A DNA stretch of 64,000 nucleotides from Rhynochetos jubatus (taxonomy: Eukaryota; Chordata; Aves; Eurypygiformes; Rhynochetidae), in contig CM050650.1 of assembly GCA_027574665.1 (NCBI GenBank), positions 51,133,304 to 51,197,303 on the forward strand. The letters are read 5' to 3'. The notes below the pieces were generated by a model. It ran no database searches and was not told where the DNA came from. It saw only the letters and a list, made by a program, of their open reading frames with translations. Each line of letters begins with the position of its first letter. Within the stretch, counting starts at the first letter, position 1. The position numbers and the translations under genes are program-made. This document shows, one piece after another, positions 1-12,000 of the stretch.

Positions 1-1848
1 TTCAGTATTTCCCCTTTTTCAGTGTTTATGAAAGCTTCAAAATTGCGCTTGCATGGGGAAAGCAAGAGAGACGTGAGTGAGGAAAGCAAGCCGAGGCATC
101 ATGTGACAAGGCAGTGATAGAGCAAGTGTATACAAAACCCTGTCAGACAAATGTTTTCAGTCAGATGTGTTCCTCAGGAAACAAAGTCACAGAAGAAAAA
201 GAGACTAGGGGACACAGTAGGAAATGCAGTCAAACCTGGCCATAACGTGAACTATTAAGAGATAACAAGTCTTTGAGATACTAGGTTTCCCAGCAGAGAG
301 TGCCTCTCTGCGTGCATTCGAGCAGGTGAAACCACTAATGCAGTGCGAAGCGTTGTGGTTAAATGATGCTCTGTTGCAGCAACGCAGCCTCTCGTACATC
401 CTACCATGCAAAAGTGCCTCCATTGCTAAGCTGCTCGCTAACAAGTGAATTAACAAATCAATTTTAGTTCAAGTAAAATAAAACATTTTACACTGACAAA
501 GTAGTCAAGGGAAGCAACAAGAAAGCAAGTAAGTGATTAGGTTTGATATCTCTGGAAGTTAGAACATTCACTGCACTCCTTCACTCCACGTTTCCCTGAC
601 TTTCTGAATAACAGGATCAATCCTTTTGGACTTGCACAACACTTCTTTTCATAAAAGTGCAGTTTCTTTAGCATGACAATGAAATATGGTTTTCAGTGCT
701 TCTTAGAAATGTGACAATACAGCTTGAAAGAGTTCCAAATGAAATTGGAAAAGCTGGAATTCGTGGCAGACAAACGTTCTAGTGTCATGTCCTCCTGATA
801 TCCTTTATTCATTACATGTGAATGCAGCTCTGTACCTAAAAGTCAAGGGTGTTTTATCAGTCTTGCTTATAATGCCAGTAAGAATAGCTTTCCACTGGGA
901 GATCTTTCAAGAGTCTGGAGTCACATCAAGACAGCCTAGCTTTAATACAGCGTAAAGACCCATTTTGCATTATTGACTTTTCCCCTTACCTGCAAGGACA
1001 CAGAATTTAATGCAGCATTGATGGGTCAAAGATTTTGACACATGTCAAGACAGATATCTTCATTTTAGAGTTTAAAAAAAAGGCATCAAACTTGATACAT
1101 ATGAAGCAGTTTAGGTGGCTGAGGCATCTCAGACTGAGGTAAGGACAATTGTTTTACTCATCTGCAAAGGACATAACTTTTGAATGAAGCCTTATGTAAA
1201 GAACAATGTCTTTTAAGGCAGATGGAACCAGAATAATTGCTAGAGAGGCAGTAAGGGTCTAGAAGCAGTACCTTAAAACCCATGTTAACTAACCTATCAT
1301 TGTCTTCTTTCTAGGGATTTTTTAAATCCATTCTATAAAAGTCCATGGCAAGGATATAATTTTCTAGAAAATGGTATGTCACATGACTTATATAAAGTGA
1401 TCATCCCGTAGTAAAGTCAGCAATAGTTTTCCATGGAGAATCCGTTTGATTCAGAACCATGACTAGACCATTTCCATTAGTAAACACTGTAAGGCAGAAC
1501 TGCTTGTTTCATCCAGCTCCCTTCTTGTAGAAACAGATCTCACTGTAGGAGAAACACACCCAGTAGTGTCTAGCGTGACTTTGTGTCCCTAAATGGACCA
1601 TGTAGCAAAATCTCATTTTTAATAATGGCATTTATGTTACTTCACTGATGATATGTATAGTAATAACAGCAAAATTGTTGTGTTAATGATCAGAGTGTAT
1701 AATAGGATGCACAATTAGGAGGATTATGGGAATTTAATGGGATGAGAAGAGCAAGAGATCATTTGCTGTATGACTTTTTGTGATTGTAACCTGCTGTCTG
1801 TATCCCACATGTGTTTTTATGACTTGTGTGCTTTGGTTTGTTTTCCAG
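1..1848 (+). other. PRKN: PRKN intron (3' part), upstream of the first visible exon
   Basis: This stretch precedes the first recognisable parkin exon and ends in a good splice acceptor: a T-rich tract followed by CAG at 1846-1848. I see no coding exon, RNA gene or recognisable repeat in it. The base composition is ordinary AT-rich intron. By alignment with human parkin it corresponds to the end of intron 9. Confidence 0.8.
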
Positions 1849-1935
1849 TTCGTGTTCTGCCGTGAATGTAAAGAAGAATACCATGAAGGGGAATGCAGCT
1901 TTCTCCTCAGCACACGGGGAGCCATGGCCCAGAAG
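1849..1935 (+). CDS. PRKN: Parkin exon (human exon 10 equivalent): end of the IBR zinc domain
   Basis: Parkin is a cytosolic RBR-type E3 ubiquitin ligase. PINK1 activates it at damaged mitochondria, where it takes ubiquitin from an E2 onto its own RING2 cysteine and then onto outer-membrane proteins. This exon is 87 nt, 29 codons in phase 0, between a polypyrimidine-CAG acceptor and a GTAGGG donor. It starts FVFCRECKEEYHEGEC, which matches human residues 362-377 closely. It supplies the last four IBR zinc ligands: Cys365, Cys368, His373 and Cys377 in human numbering. The next 13 residues, the tether towards the REP element, match poorly. The exon is one codon longer than the 84-nt human exon. 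The earlier domains (UBL, RING0, RING1, first half of IBR) are encoded upstream of the window. Identification is by recognition of the protein and by exon phase. Confidence 0.95.
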
Positions 1936-4439
1936 GTAGGGATCCCACAACTCACTACATCCTGATCATTAGCCCTGGCCCAGCTAGAGTGACATTTGTC
2001 AAATGGCTCCTAATTATAATCCTAAGTAAAAGCAATTATGTTCATGCTGAATTACTCCAGCCGTCGGAGTTGCCGCATTGGCTTTGCGGTGGATTTCAGT
2101 CGCTTTGATTGATAGAGTAGCTGAGTTCTGTCAGGAACACACAGGGCTATGCCATCAGTTCGTAAAGAAAAGGCCTTCCCAATGGGCTTTTCGGGTTGTG
2201 TCTATTCAATGTGAGCACTTTTGAAAGGCTTTCTGTAGTCTTGCTGCTTTTCAGCTTATTTTCAGTGCCCCAGTCAGAAAATCATGTGGGTTTGAACTGA
2301 ACAACAGGAGTTTTATACAGCCTATGCAGAAAATGCTGTTGATAATTTATGTTTTAGCTTAGAGAGATAAAAAAATGGATTGCCTAGGCTGGAAGCTATT
2401 AAATTATAATTATTCTAGGCTGTTCTGTAATTTTGTAGCTATTGTAGCTATAGGCCTGGATAGAAAATAGTTCTTCTCTCCTGGCATTTCTCTTTGTCTG
2501 AGATTCAAGTTTCCTTGCTCTCCATGGCAAATTAATCACAGTCTTCAAATGAATGGGAGAGATACCCCTTAAATATCTGACAGGCTGATAGCCAGGGTGC
2601 AGTCCTAGGAAGCAGAAAACTGATGTTCAGATGTCTGGCATGTGTGATGCTAAGAGGAAACTCATACCCTGAGCCCCTCGACAGGCCAACAGGACAGATG
2701 CAGGACCGTGGGCAGGTGCTGATGGGGACTTGCATCTGGCCAGCTCTCAGTGAGGGGTGCCCAGCTCCGGTGGGTGCCTGCGGGCAGGCTCTGTCTGCAG
2801 CTGGATTTTAGAGCCTCTCACTCTTTGAACGTAGAGACTGGGTGGGAGCTGGGGGCCTACTGGGAACCTTTGCCATGTGCTGCCATGTGCTACGCTGAGA
2901 CAGTTTGTTTGCCATGCTTTGGAGACACTGCACTAGGCTACGTCCTGTTTAGCGGTTCTTCTCTTTAACGTTTCTTAGTCAAGCTCTTCTAAGTTATAAA
3001 AAGGATTAACACTTACTGAGACAGAATTAGACAGCCTGTATCCTAGTAGTCAGTCCAGGGTACCTACCTCTTGTGCCCTGGAACATGTGAGGCCCAAAAT
3101 CCATCTACTTTCCCAGCCTCTAGTGATGTGGTATTTTGTGTTTAGCAGCTATCAGCAATTTTTTTATTCCAGGAATTTGTCCAACACCCTTTTTTGAAGC
3201 CATATATATACTTCTAGCGCTTACACTACTCTGTGACAAGATTTGCAGCTCAACTGCCTTTATGAGGACCAAGCTCCTTCTGTTTGCAGTAGCCTTTGAA
3301 CAGTTCTCCAGCTTCCGTTCACGCTTATGTAAAAACAAAACAACTTCAACAAAGACGTTGAGAGATACTTAAATTTAAGTCTCCAATAACCTGGTAGAGT
3401 AAGAGGCCAAGGCTCAAAGTCTTACCTGTATTAAGCAGAGTTAGAACTTGAATACACCTCACTGTGAACAGAGAGCCCTGTATCCACTGAGCTGCTGATG
3501 CCTTGAGTTTTGCCTGGAGTACTGACAGTCATCGTGGCTCATTGCGAATTATTTCAGCAATGTAAATGGCAGTACCAGAATAACTCTTGCACCCACATAA
3601 TTCAGTTCCCCAGTATAGACAAGACCGCAGACTACTCGAAATTCATTTAGTCTCCAACTTAAATTGAAGTTAATTGATTTAGGGGCAGCCTTCTAAGAGA
3701 GCTGCACTAATTAAACTTCTCCACGAGGTGGTGATGTGCCACCGAAGGAATGTTTTCCCTCGCTTGCTGTGAGCAGGCGAGCACGGGGCCAAGTGCTGCC
3801 GAGATGTGGGGTTCACCCGAATAGCATCACTGCACATCTGTCATGGATACAACACTCCCGTGCAATGCACGCAGAACATTCCTGGGGCATGTATGGAAAG
3901 AAGTACATATGGCACTGTTTTCGTCTCACTCTCTGAAAGGTATTGATACGTTTATCCACCTTTTTGTTCAATTTGGCCCTCCCCTGCTAGGTGCATAACC
4001 CTGTGCGTCAGTTATCTTGCTATTATTGTACTGCTTGTTCAAGCGGTGTGAAGGATGGTTTTATCTTTGACCATCACCTGTTTCATGGTAGCAATAATAC
4101 GCTTCCAGGTTTGTCCTCAACTCCTGCAGTTTGACTCCCAACTCGATCCTTTCCATGCATTTTATTTTAGAAACAGATTTTATTGTCCCAACTCCTGCTG
4201 CTTGGATTTCAGGGTCAACCAGAGCCGCTGCCACCAAACTGTTCCTCCCCAGAACTGGTGCACGGTACGTGGTCTCAGGAATATAGATTCTGTAAGAAAG
4301 ATGCAGGTTTTACTTTAGCCTCTCGTGGCTACAGTAGCGAAAGGACCTTCTGTTGTCTCCGCGCTTCTGCAAATGCCTGCACGTCTCTGACGTTCTCGGT
4401 GTGAGAGGAAACACTGCGGACAGGTTTAGGCCTAAGCCA

Positions 4440-5330
4440 GCATGATGGAGATGAATAGGGTGGAGCATGAGGAGTGGGAAAGAGCTGGAAGAAAAGCCAA
4501 AAAGGAGCGTTGTTACAGAGGAATTGGGTGACCGGAAGTTGATGGCAACATAGAGAGTGGGAAGAGCTGGGGTGCCACTCAAAGCAGCCCTCTTAATGGC
4601 CAGTGTGCCAGGGCCGTCTGACCCTGGGCCTCCCCAAGGGTCTGTTGGGGCAGGAATTGACACCTCCCTGAGGACACGGATCGGCCAAAATTGTGAAAGG
4701 TGGGCCCCAAGGAGGGGCCATGGCTTGGTGGGGCAGGGCTGTGGGGAGCTGCAGACAGGCCCTGCTGTAGTGTTGCTGGGGCAGGGTCTGACAGCCCCAG
4801 GGGCTGATATGGGGTCCTGGGCCATGGGCAGGGTGGGAGGGATGGGATTCCCAGCAGACTCGGCAGGGACAACAAGGTCTGGTGGTGCCCTCAGAACCTG
4901 ACACCAATTTGGGAAGTCTTGGAGATGGAGGTACCTCAGAAAGAGAGGTGGAGCCTGAAACAGAGGCATTCAACTGTCCATGAAAGTCAAGAGCTGATGA
5001 GAGAGACTGTGACCTGTGGGAAACATAATGGAAGCTCCAAAAAGAGGAGAAGGAAGAGAGAAAGGGAATAAGCCTGTGAGATGACATGGGACAACTACGC
5101 GAGTCCAGGAAGCAGAAATGGTGGTTGTGAAAAGGGGGCTTGTTCTGGGCCAGATGTCAGAAGGAGTAAGGAGGAAGCCTGAGGTCAAGAGCGAGGAGCC
5201 GAGCTGGTGGGACTGTGAAGGGAGGGAGGGCAGCAGGAAGGGGGAAAGGAATCACTTGGCAGGAAGAAGGAAGAGGGAAACTGCAGCTGCAGAGCACAAG
5301 AGGGACAAAGCAGGTGCCATGTGTGGTGCT
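4440..5330. other. GC- and purine-skewed block inside the PRKN intron
   Basis: About 0.9 kb in which the + strand is strongly G- and A-rich (many GGGG, GGAGG, GAAGGG and AGAGG runs) inside otherwise AT-rich intron. The skew opens long frames on the - strand (up to 219 codons) that are Pro/Ser/Leu-rich and low in information. I do not recognise a protein, a known repeat family or a tandem period. It could be an old repeat or a lineage-specific GC patch. Confidence 0.5.
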
Positions 5331-6959
5331 TAACCCCATTCGAAATAAAGGGGTTTGAACCTTATAATGGTGGGAAGCTAGAGGGCATTGCTTGCTGTTT
5401 GGGGCAGAAAAGGCAAATTCAGCAGCAGGCATGCAGAGAGTAGCCTAGCTTAAATACTGGTATATCGGGATCTTTCCGACCTATGCACAGATATTGCATG
5501 CTCCATTGGGATTGATAAAATATTCTCTTTCTACTGAAATGTTCAGGTTTAGCCCTGATAGGCCACTGAAAGCTCATCTTAAGCATTTCCTGGTGCAGTG
5601 CTGACTATTTCCTACCTTTTGTGTAAGTTACTTAATTTCAGGGAAAATAAAATGTATCTATGGCAACTTCAGTTGAGAAGCTTTCCTTTTAAAAACATTG
5701 CAGCCTCTTGGAGTTGTTTGAAGTTTAGGATGAGAGAAGTAATCATATTTGATGGATTGAAAGGCGCAGTGTGCATGATGGAATCAATGACACAGTAAAG
5801 GTGACTCCAGCCAGATTTAGGTTTAGAAATAACCGCATAGTCCCTGCTATGTACACCACAAAACCAAGTTTCCTGGCCCCTCTTAACCTCATCCTTAGAC
5901 ACTCTATGCTGATGGGGAATCTAGCCATAAACCAGCTTCCTCTGTAAGTCCCCAGCTTAAAATTAGCCTAGCTTTCCTGGCACAAAGCCTTTCTAGACTG
6001 TTTGCTTTTTACCAGGATAAGTAATGCACCTTCTTGCTCACTGGCAACTGGACAATAAAATGTGACCGCATATTAGATTTGAACATGTACAGAGGATCTC
6101 CCAGGTACATTTTGGTGCCAGGCATGTTGATAAGATACCTGCAAGGTAAACTGTAACAGCAACAGCAATGACACTGATGTAGAAGTTGTGCATATGTAAA
6201 TAAGTGAATAGAATGTAGGTCACAGAGACATAAATGTTTGGGGAAAATGACACAAGCTGGATGAAATGGATTATAAAAAGGTATGCTTTAGAGACGGTTC
6301 TATGGACAAACTTTTTCTGAGATGGTTTTAGCTGCTGATTATCTTCTCCTGCCAGGCCTTACTATCTATGGTGTGGTTTACCTTAATTGGTTATGTCTTT
6401 ATTCTCTTTGTTATCCCTGAGACTGTTTGTACCCAGCTCTCAAGGCTGCATTTGGGTAACTAACCACAGGAGAGTTGTTTATAGTGCTAGGACCTCTCAT
6501 ACCATCCTGTGCCTGTGCTTTCAAGGCCTCTGCTATCATCCCACGCCTTTACTCCTCTGCGTAGCATTTTATTGTAGGGTCAGAGGCAGTTCATTCTGCC
6601 CATAATACCTATTCTTGTCATTGCTGTCTGTTAGTTACCAAAATACATGTAACATTAAATCACACAATTACACAAGATGATACAAAAGCAAAAGCAAAAT
6701 AGGTAGTAGTCACCTGGTCACCAGGCAATTGCTGTAACTTGCTAGACCAAATCTCTGAGCAGGCCAAGACAAGTCCAGAGAAAGCCTGATGGGTCCTGAG
6801 GCCTGTGGTGCTGGCTTGGCAGAGGCCAAAAGGCGGCAGCCTCTTACAAGAAACGGCAACAGCATTTTTACTGAGCCACAAAACTACCTGTTCCATACCT
6901 TCATCTTCAGTCTGGTTTGATGTAAGTTTATAGCTAGTGCCATGGAATTTCCACTCCAA

Positions 6960-7680
6960 ACCTGTGGGATGCTGCCTGTCCCAGCTGTAGACCTCGGCTG
7001 GAGGCCTTGGTCACCCAAATGCCAAAGCCTATCCTCAAACCTACACACCTTCAGATCACACCTGAGCTGTTTGCTATGCAGGACCCAGCCCATAAGGTAC
7101 TCAGGTAGCTAACATGGATCCAGATACTAACTTTGCTTTTCTGACACTGCCAGTATAAAACTTCGGCAGAACCTCTGTCAGCCCAGGAACACATCGGAGT
7201 AACCCAGAAAGCGTGGAGTGTCTCAGCTGCGTCAGCAGGGATCGAACCCGACCCTGTTCACCAGAATGTGCCGCCGGGGCCCTGACTGCAACCCTAACTC
7301 TAGCTCCAGGGCCCAGGCCTACTCCATCACGAGCTGCCAGACAAGCGGTCAGCTCTGAAGCAGACCCAGAAATGCTTTTTGCTACCCAGGTGCGGTGGAA
7401 GAGCCCACCAATGTGTGCACACACATCCAGGGAAGCCTGTCACATCTCCCGGCACCCTGCTGCAGCCTTTTGTAATGTGGTTCCTGGAAAAACTTCCAGC
7501 TCTCTTGGGCTGCAGGTGGGCCTCCAGCCCATCTTTTCCTTCCATTGCCTCATGTGTGCTTGTCTGGAAGCTGCCTGTAGATGGTATAAAATATACATCT
7601 GTATACAGATGAGCAACATCTGTCTGGTCTCTTGTGCCTGCCTGTAGGTTCCCAGCAAGCACGTAGGGTTGTGGAGCCTG
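6960..7680. other. Unclassified GC-richer block, possibly an old repeat
   Basis: This 0.7 kb segment has more CpG and GC than its flanks, with a TATAAAAC-like motif near 7154 and GGTATAAAATA near 7582. Composition and paired TATA-like motifs suggest a degraded LTR or other mobile element. I cannot find clear TG/CA ends, a target duplication or a primer-binding site, so the class is left open. None of the overlapping frames, up to 144 codons, resembles a known protein. Confidence 0.25.
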
Positions 7681-9064
7681 GTCTCTATGTAGGTGGCTGT
7701 TTGCTGTAGTTACGCAGCAGAACATACTGTCCCACTGTAAGCACAAGGTATTTCAGAATTTGATTTTAATGTGGAATTCCCAAATAAAGATGCTTTCAAA
7801 ATATCCTTAGCTGATTCATTTTAATGTTAAGATAGGAAATATTGAGGCGACGCTTCATGAAAATCAGGCTTGGTGCAAGGTGTTTCTTACAATATTGCTG
7901 TGGAACTGAAAAACTATGCGTATTAAATTGTAACAGAAAGACAAAATATGGAATTGCGTATGTCTCCTGGCTTACTGTATGAAGGAAGCAGCAAGCTTCT
8001 TTTTTGCTTGAACCTTCAGTGAAGGCTGAGTTGTTAGGGAAAACATATACATTATATTGGACTCCACAGTTATAGGACTTTCTGAATCAGTTCTTGGCGA
8101 TCAGTGGTTTGTGTTTATGCTCTAAATATTGCAAATATCACTTTCAGAGTTGTTCCTTCTCTATTTCAGCAAACTTTCCTTACTGCTTTTAGAACAGTGG
8201 AAAACAGAATGTGAGGCGTTTGAAGTGGTATACTACAGGCAAGGGTTAATATGAGAAACACAGGTCATTTCTATGGTAACTTCTTTCTCCACTTGAAAGA
8301 GGGGGAAAATTAATCAGAATGGTATATAGTAAATGCTGACCACAAAAAAAACATGAATTATTTCACCGCATTTTACTGAAAGAAAAATCTACTGAAGAGG
8401 TTCATCATACATAACATCTTTCAATGAGTCCTGAGTCACAGTACAAAATGTGGAACATCTATTATTAGACCATTGATTTTTTTTTCCCATCAGATAAATT
8501 TAAAAAGTTAAATAAAACATGGGTGTGCAAAAAATGGCACACCTGGCTTGATTTCTAAAGCATTTTGAACAATTGGAAAAGAAACTGAGGCTCAGGGGTT
8601 TAGTAGCTGGTACATTCACAATGTCAAGCACAGGGCATTTCAACCCACAGATGCCTAATTAAAGGAGCAAGAAAAATAACTATAACCGGGAAATGTCCTG
8701 TAAAATTAATCTCTGTGTTATAAATAAAGATGCACCGGAGGAAATCTGAGAATAGGTCTTAACTTTCTGTTTAATGAGAAATAGATGGGAACGATAGAGA
8801 ATTTTAGCTTTCCTATTTTGGGCAGCAATAAAGTAAAAAGATGTGACAGGCTGCTGTTGTTTATGAGGTTAAGCTGACAGTCATTTGCAGCTGTGTTGCC
8901 ACTTACAGGAGAAGGCATGTTCTTTATTCCACTCATGGAGAACAGTTATACAAGACTGACCTGTATTAGATTAGATTTTCTGCTTTACAGGAGTGTAAAT
9001 TCAATATTCACCAGCTACCTGGATGTAATTCATGCTGATATGAATGGCCCCGCCATGCAGAGTG

Positions 9065-9098
9065 AGAGCGCTCTGATTTCACCAAATCAGAGCGCTCT
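9065..9098. repeat. Perfect 15-bp inverted repeat with 4-nt loop
   Basis: The left arm agagcgctctgattt (9065-9079) and right arm aaatcagagcgctct (9084-9098) are exact reverse complements around the loop CACC. The core AGAGCGCTCT is itself self-complementary, so it occurs twice both as a direct and as an inverted repeat. It lies in a PRKN intron and would form a stable hairpin in RNA or cruciform in DNA. It has no obvious link to a known transposon. Confidence 0.9.
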
Positions 9099-12000
9099 GA
9101 TTTTATTTAGTGAAAGTCTCTTTCATCTTGTATCAGACACAATACCCTGTGTATATCACTTTGATTTTAGCTAGTTGCTGTCATCATAAAGCAGCTCTTT
9201 TTTTACCACAGAATTCCCTAGACAGGCCAGACAAATTGGCTCACACAAAGCTGCTTCATGTGAGTTTAACTGATCAGTGTGGTACTGACACTTCTATTTT
9301 TCCAGTGCATGGAACATATTCTCATTGATGAGTATCTTTCCTGTTCCGTATCTATAAGTACTTTTTAGTGTTTTGATTAGCCCAGATCTTCCTCTAGGCT
9401 AGAGCACCAGTCCTGTAGTTATGCACACCTTTCTTCATGAGATTTTGACTCTTAAATGACCCAAATAATGGATTTTTTCCAAAAGCCCTCTAGCCTATCT
9501 AGCACCCTAGGCATCTGCTATTTTTTCCCCCACAACTGAAGTAAAGGACACCACTAAACACGACAAGAGGTTAATCTGTGTGAACAAGTTCATAAACCAG
9601 CCCAGTAGAAGTTGAGAAAACAAAGGAATTTAAGTTGGATTATCACCATCTCTTGTAAATCAGGCTTCAGGCGTTGAGGCTGCTTTTGCTTAGAGCTCTA
9701 GCCCAAAATAATCAGTGGGCTGTGTTAATCTAAATGTTGTGGTGGGTTGAACATTGCTTTGTGTATGAAGAATTATTCTTTGTCTTCCTTCCAAACACTT
9801 TCAAATATCCATAATTGTTCTCATATTTGTGTTAGAAAATGAGTAATACTTTCTGAGACATCTAAGCCTTTTTAAAATGCTGTATTTCACATAAAGTCAT
9901 AGATTTATGTATTTCTTTTCTTTAATCATATTTTTTCAAGGAAAAATAACTTAAAACCAATCATTTTTGATCAAAAAGAAAGGTATTCTGATTTAAAGGA
10001 AGACACACTAGTACATATTTTTAATGCCTGGCCAGCTATTTTGCTCATCAGAAAGAAATTAAGCACCAATAGCAAACAAGCAGGAGTCTGGAAATTACAT
10101 TCACTAAAGATAAGCACAACATAATGTTAGTAGCTTCATATTCTACCCTGAATGAAGGGTCTTCAGTTTTCAGATGTTGTCTATGCTAGGCAAAATAAGC
10201 ACAATCATAAAAGAAGTGTGCTAAGGTAAGATAATATATAGTGCGGTGGATGTCGGAATTTGACATTATATATCTAATGGTCCCAGCATTTAGAATAAGG
10301 AGTTTTGCCATGAATGTTTTTAATCTGGTTGGTACTGCTTAGCTGCTGACTCTGAACACATACTTTGTTTACCGTATGTAGTTCTACTGACAAGTCGATG
10401 CGTGTCCTATTACCTGCATGAGATGCTGCTCTGAGAAGGACACTTACTTTATTTCTATTTCAAGATGCTTTCTGTCTCTGTAGGATTTTTTCCAGTACTG
10501 CCTGATATTGATTAACTGCATAAAAAGCTTTCCACATACATATTCTTGTATTGCTGTATGGCGCTCAGCAGTCTCTGTGGTCTCTTTATCCCTATTAGTT
10601 TTTCCCAAGGACTCCACATAGAAACAGAATAGGAGTAAATTTCCATCCTTCAGTGTGAGCCAGAGATAACAAGACAGACTTTTCCCCCTATCTCACTAAG
10701 GGGATATTACAGAGGGGATGTTGAAAACACTCAACTGCTCCTACTGTAGCTTCCTGTTACTTACAGGTATTCGTTCCTGGTCATAATGTGCAGCACAGTT
10801 GGGAATCAAAAAAATTATTCATAAAGTGTCAGGGCTGGAATCTAGTAGCTTTTCATGAGCGCTTGGACAAGTATTTTGTAATAACTGGGGAACAAGAGCA
10901 TATTGTGTGGAGTCAGGATCGCAAGTGATCAAATTCTCCCGTCCTCGGCACACTGACATGTGATGCACGCCTGGAGCATCTCTGAACTGCCATGCCAAGA
11001 CCAGGCAGGCCAAATAAAGCGAGACCCTCCTCTGTTTGATAGACCTGCTCTATTACCTAGGCTGTTGTCCAGAAGATTAGGTTTGCTAGCTTAGGATGAA
11101 AGAAGGTGGTTTAAACACTAGTAATGGGGAACTGCCATACACCTTTCCTTTATTTTTTGAGGGAAAAATGCAGATAAATATAGGTGTGCAGTGATTTTTT
11201 GTGGAGCACTCAATAAAGCACATGGACACTGGAGGCTCATAGATCGGTATGGTATGGTTACTGCCTTGGAGGGACTCCATCACTCTGTCACCATTTTTCT
11301 GCATTTGCTTCCTGCAGCAGGAAGTTTTTAACAGCATTCAGCAAGACCAGCATAGGAGGGATGTTTCAGCTCTAATGGGCTGAAAATATCATGCTGCCTC
11401 ATCTATTTCACGATAGAATTTTAATCATTCACTCTGCTGTTTCCAGCAATTTGCTCTTTCTTGGTGAATTGCGTATGTGCAGTTTGAAGTTGTTTATTTT
11501 AGTCATTCCTAAGCTCTCCCAAGTTTGTATTTGTTTTTGGAACTAAGATCAAATATATTTCTACAAATCAAATTAGCAATTTGGCATGTGAAATTTCGCC
11601 TCTGTGTCGTTTGCTATTAGGGCACAACAAAGACAGGAAGATGGGGGAAAAGTATGTTTCCCAGTACCAAACCACAGAGTTTGGATTTGGGAAAAACAGA
11701 GCCACTGTGAAGCACTTCTGGGCTGACTACAAAAATTAAATATACATCTGGTCTTCTCATGTAGCTATTGTTCTGAAAAGAATAGCAATGTTTTGTCACT
11801 GCCATAGTGATTTTTTTTTAATTAGTTTTAACAATATTAAGTAATTAATTCCCGATACAACCAGATTAAGTTAATATCATCTTCCTTCTGTCACTGGGCA
11901 AACTGAGGCTCAGGTATAGCGTTCCCCACTCTCCCCATCTTGTGTTCAGGCCTCTCTGAGTTAGCTCAGATTGCTTGCTAAAGTCATTTCTCCTTAAAGA

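Noticed and set aside
4310..5087. 219- and 164-codon frames on the minus strand
   Set aside because: Explained by the G/A skew of the + strand; Pro/Ser/Leu-rich, no domain, inside a PRKN intron.
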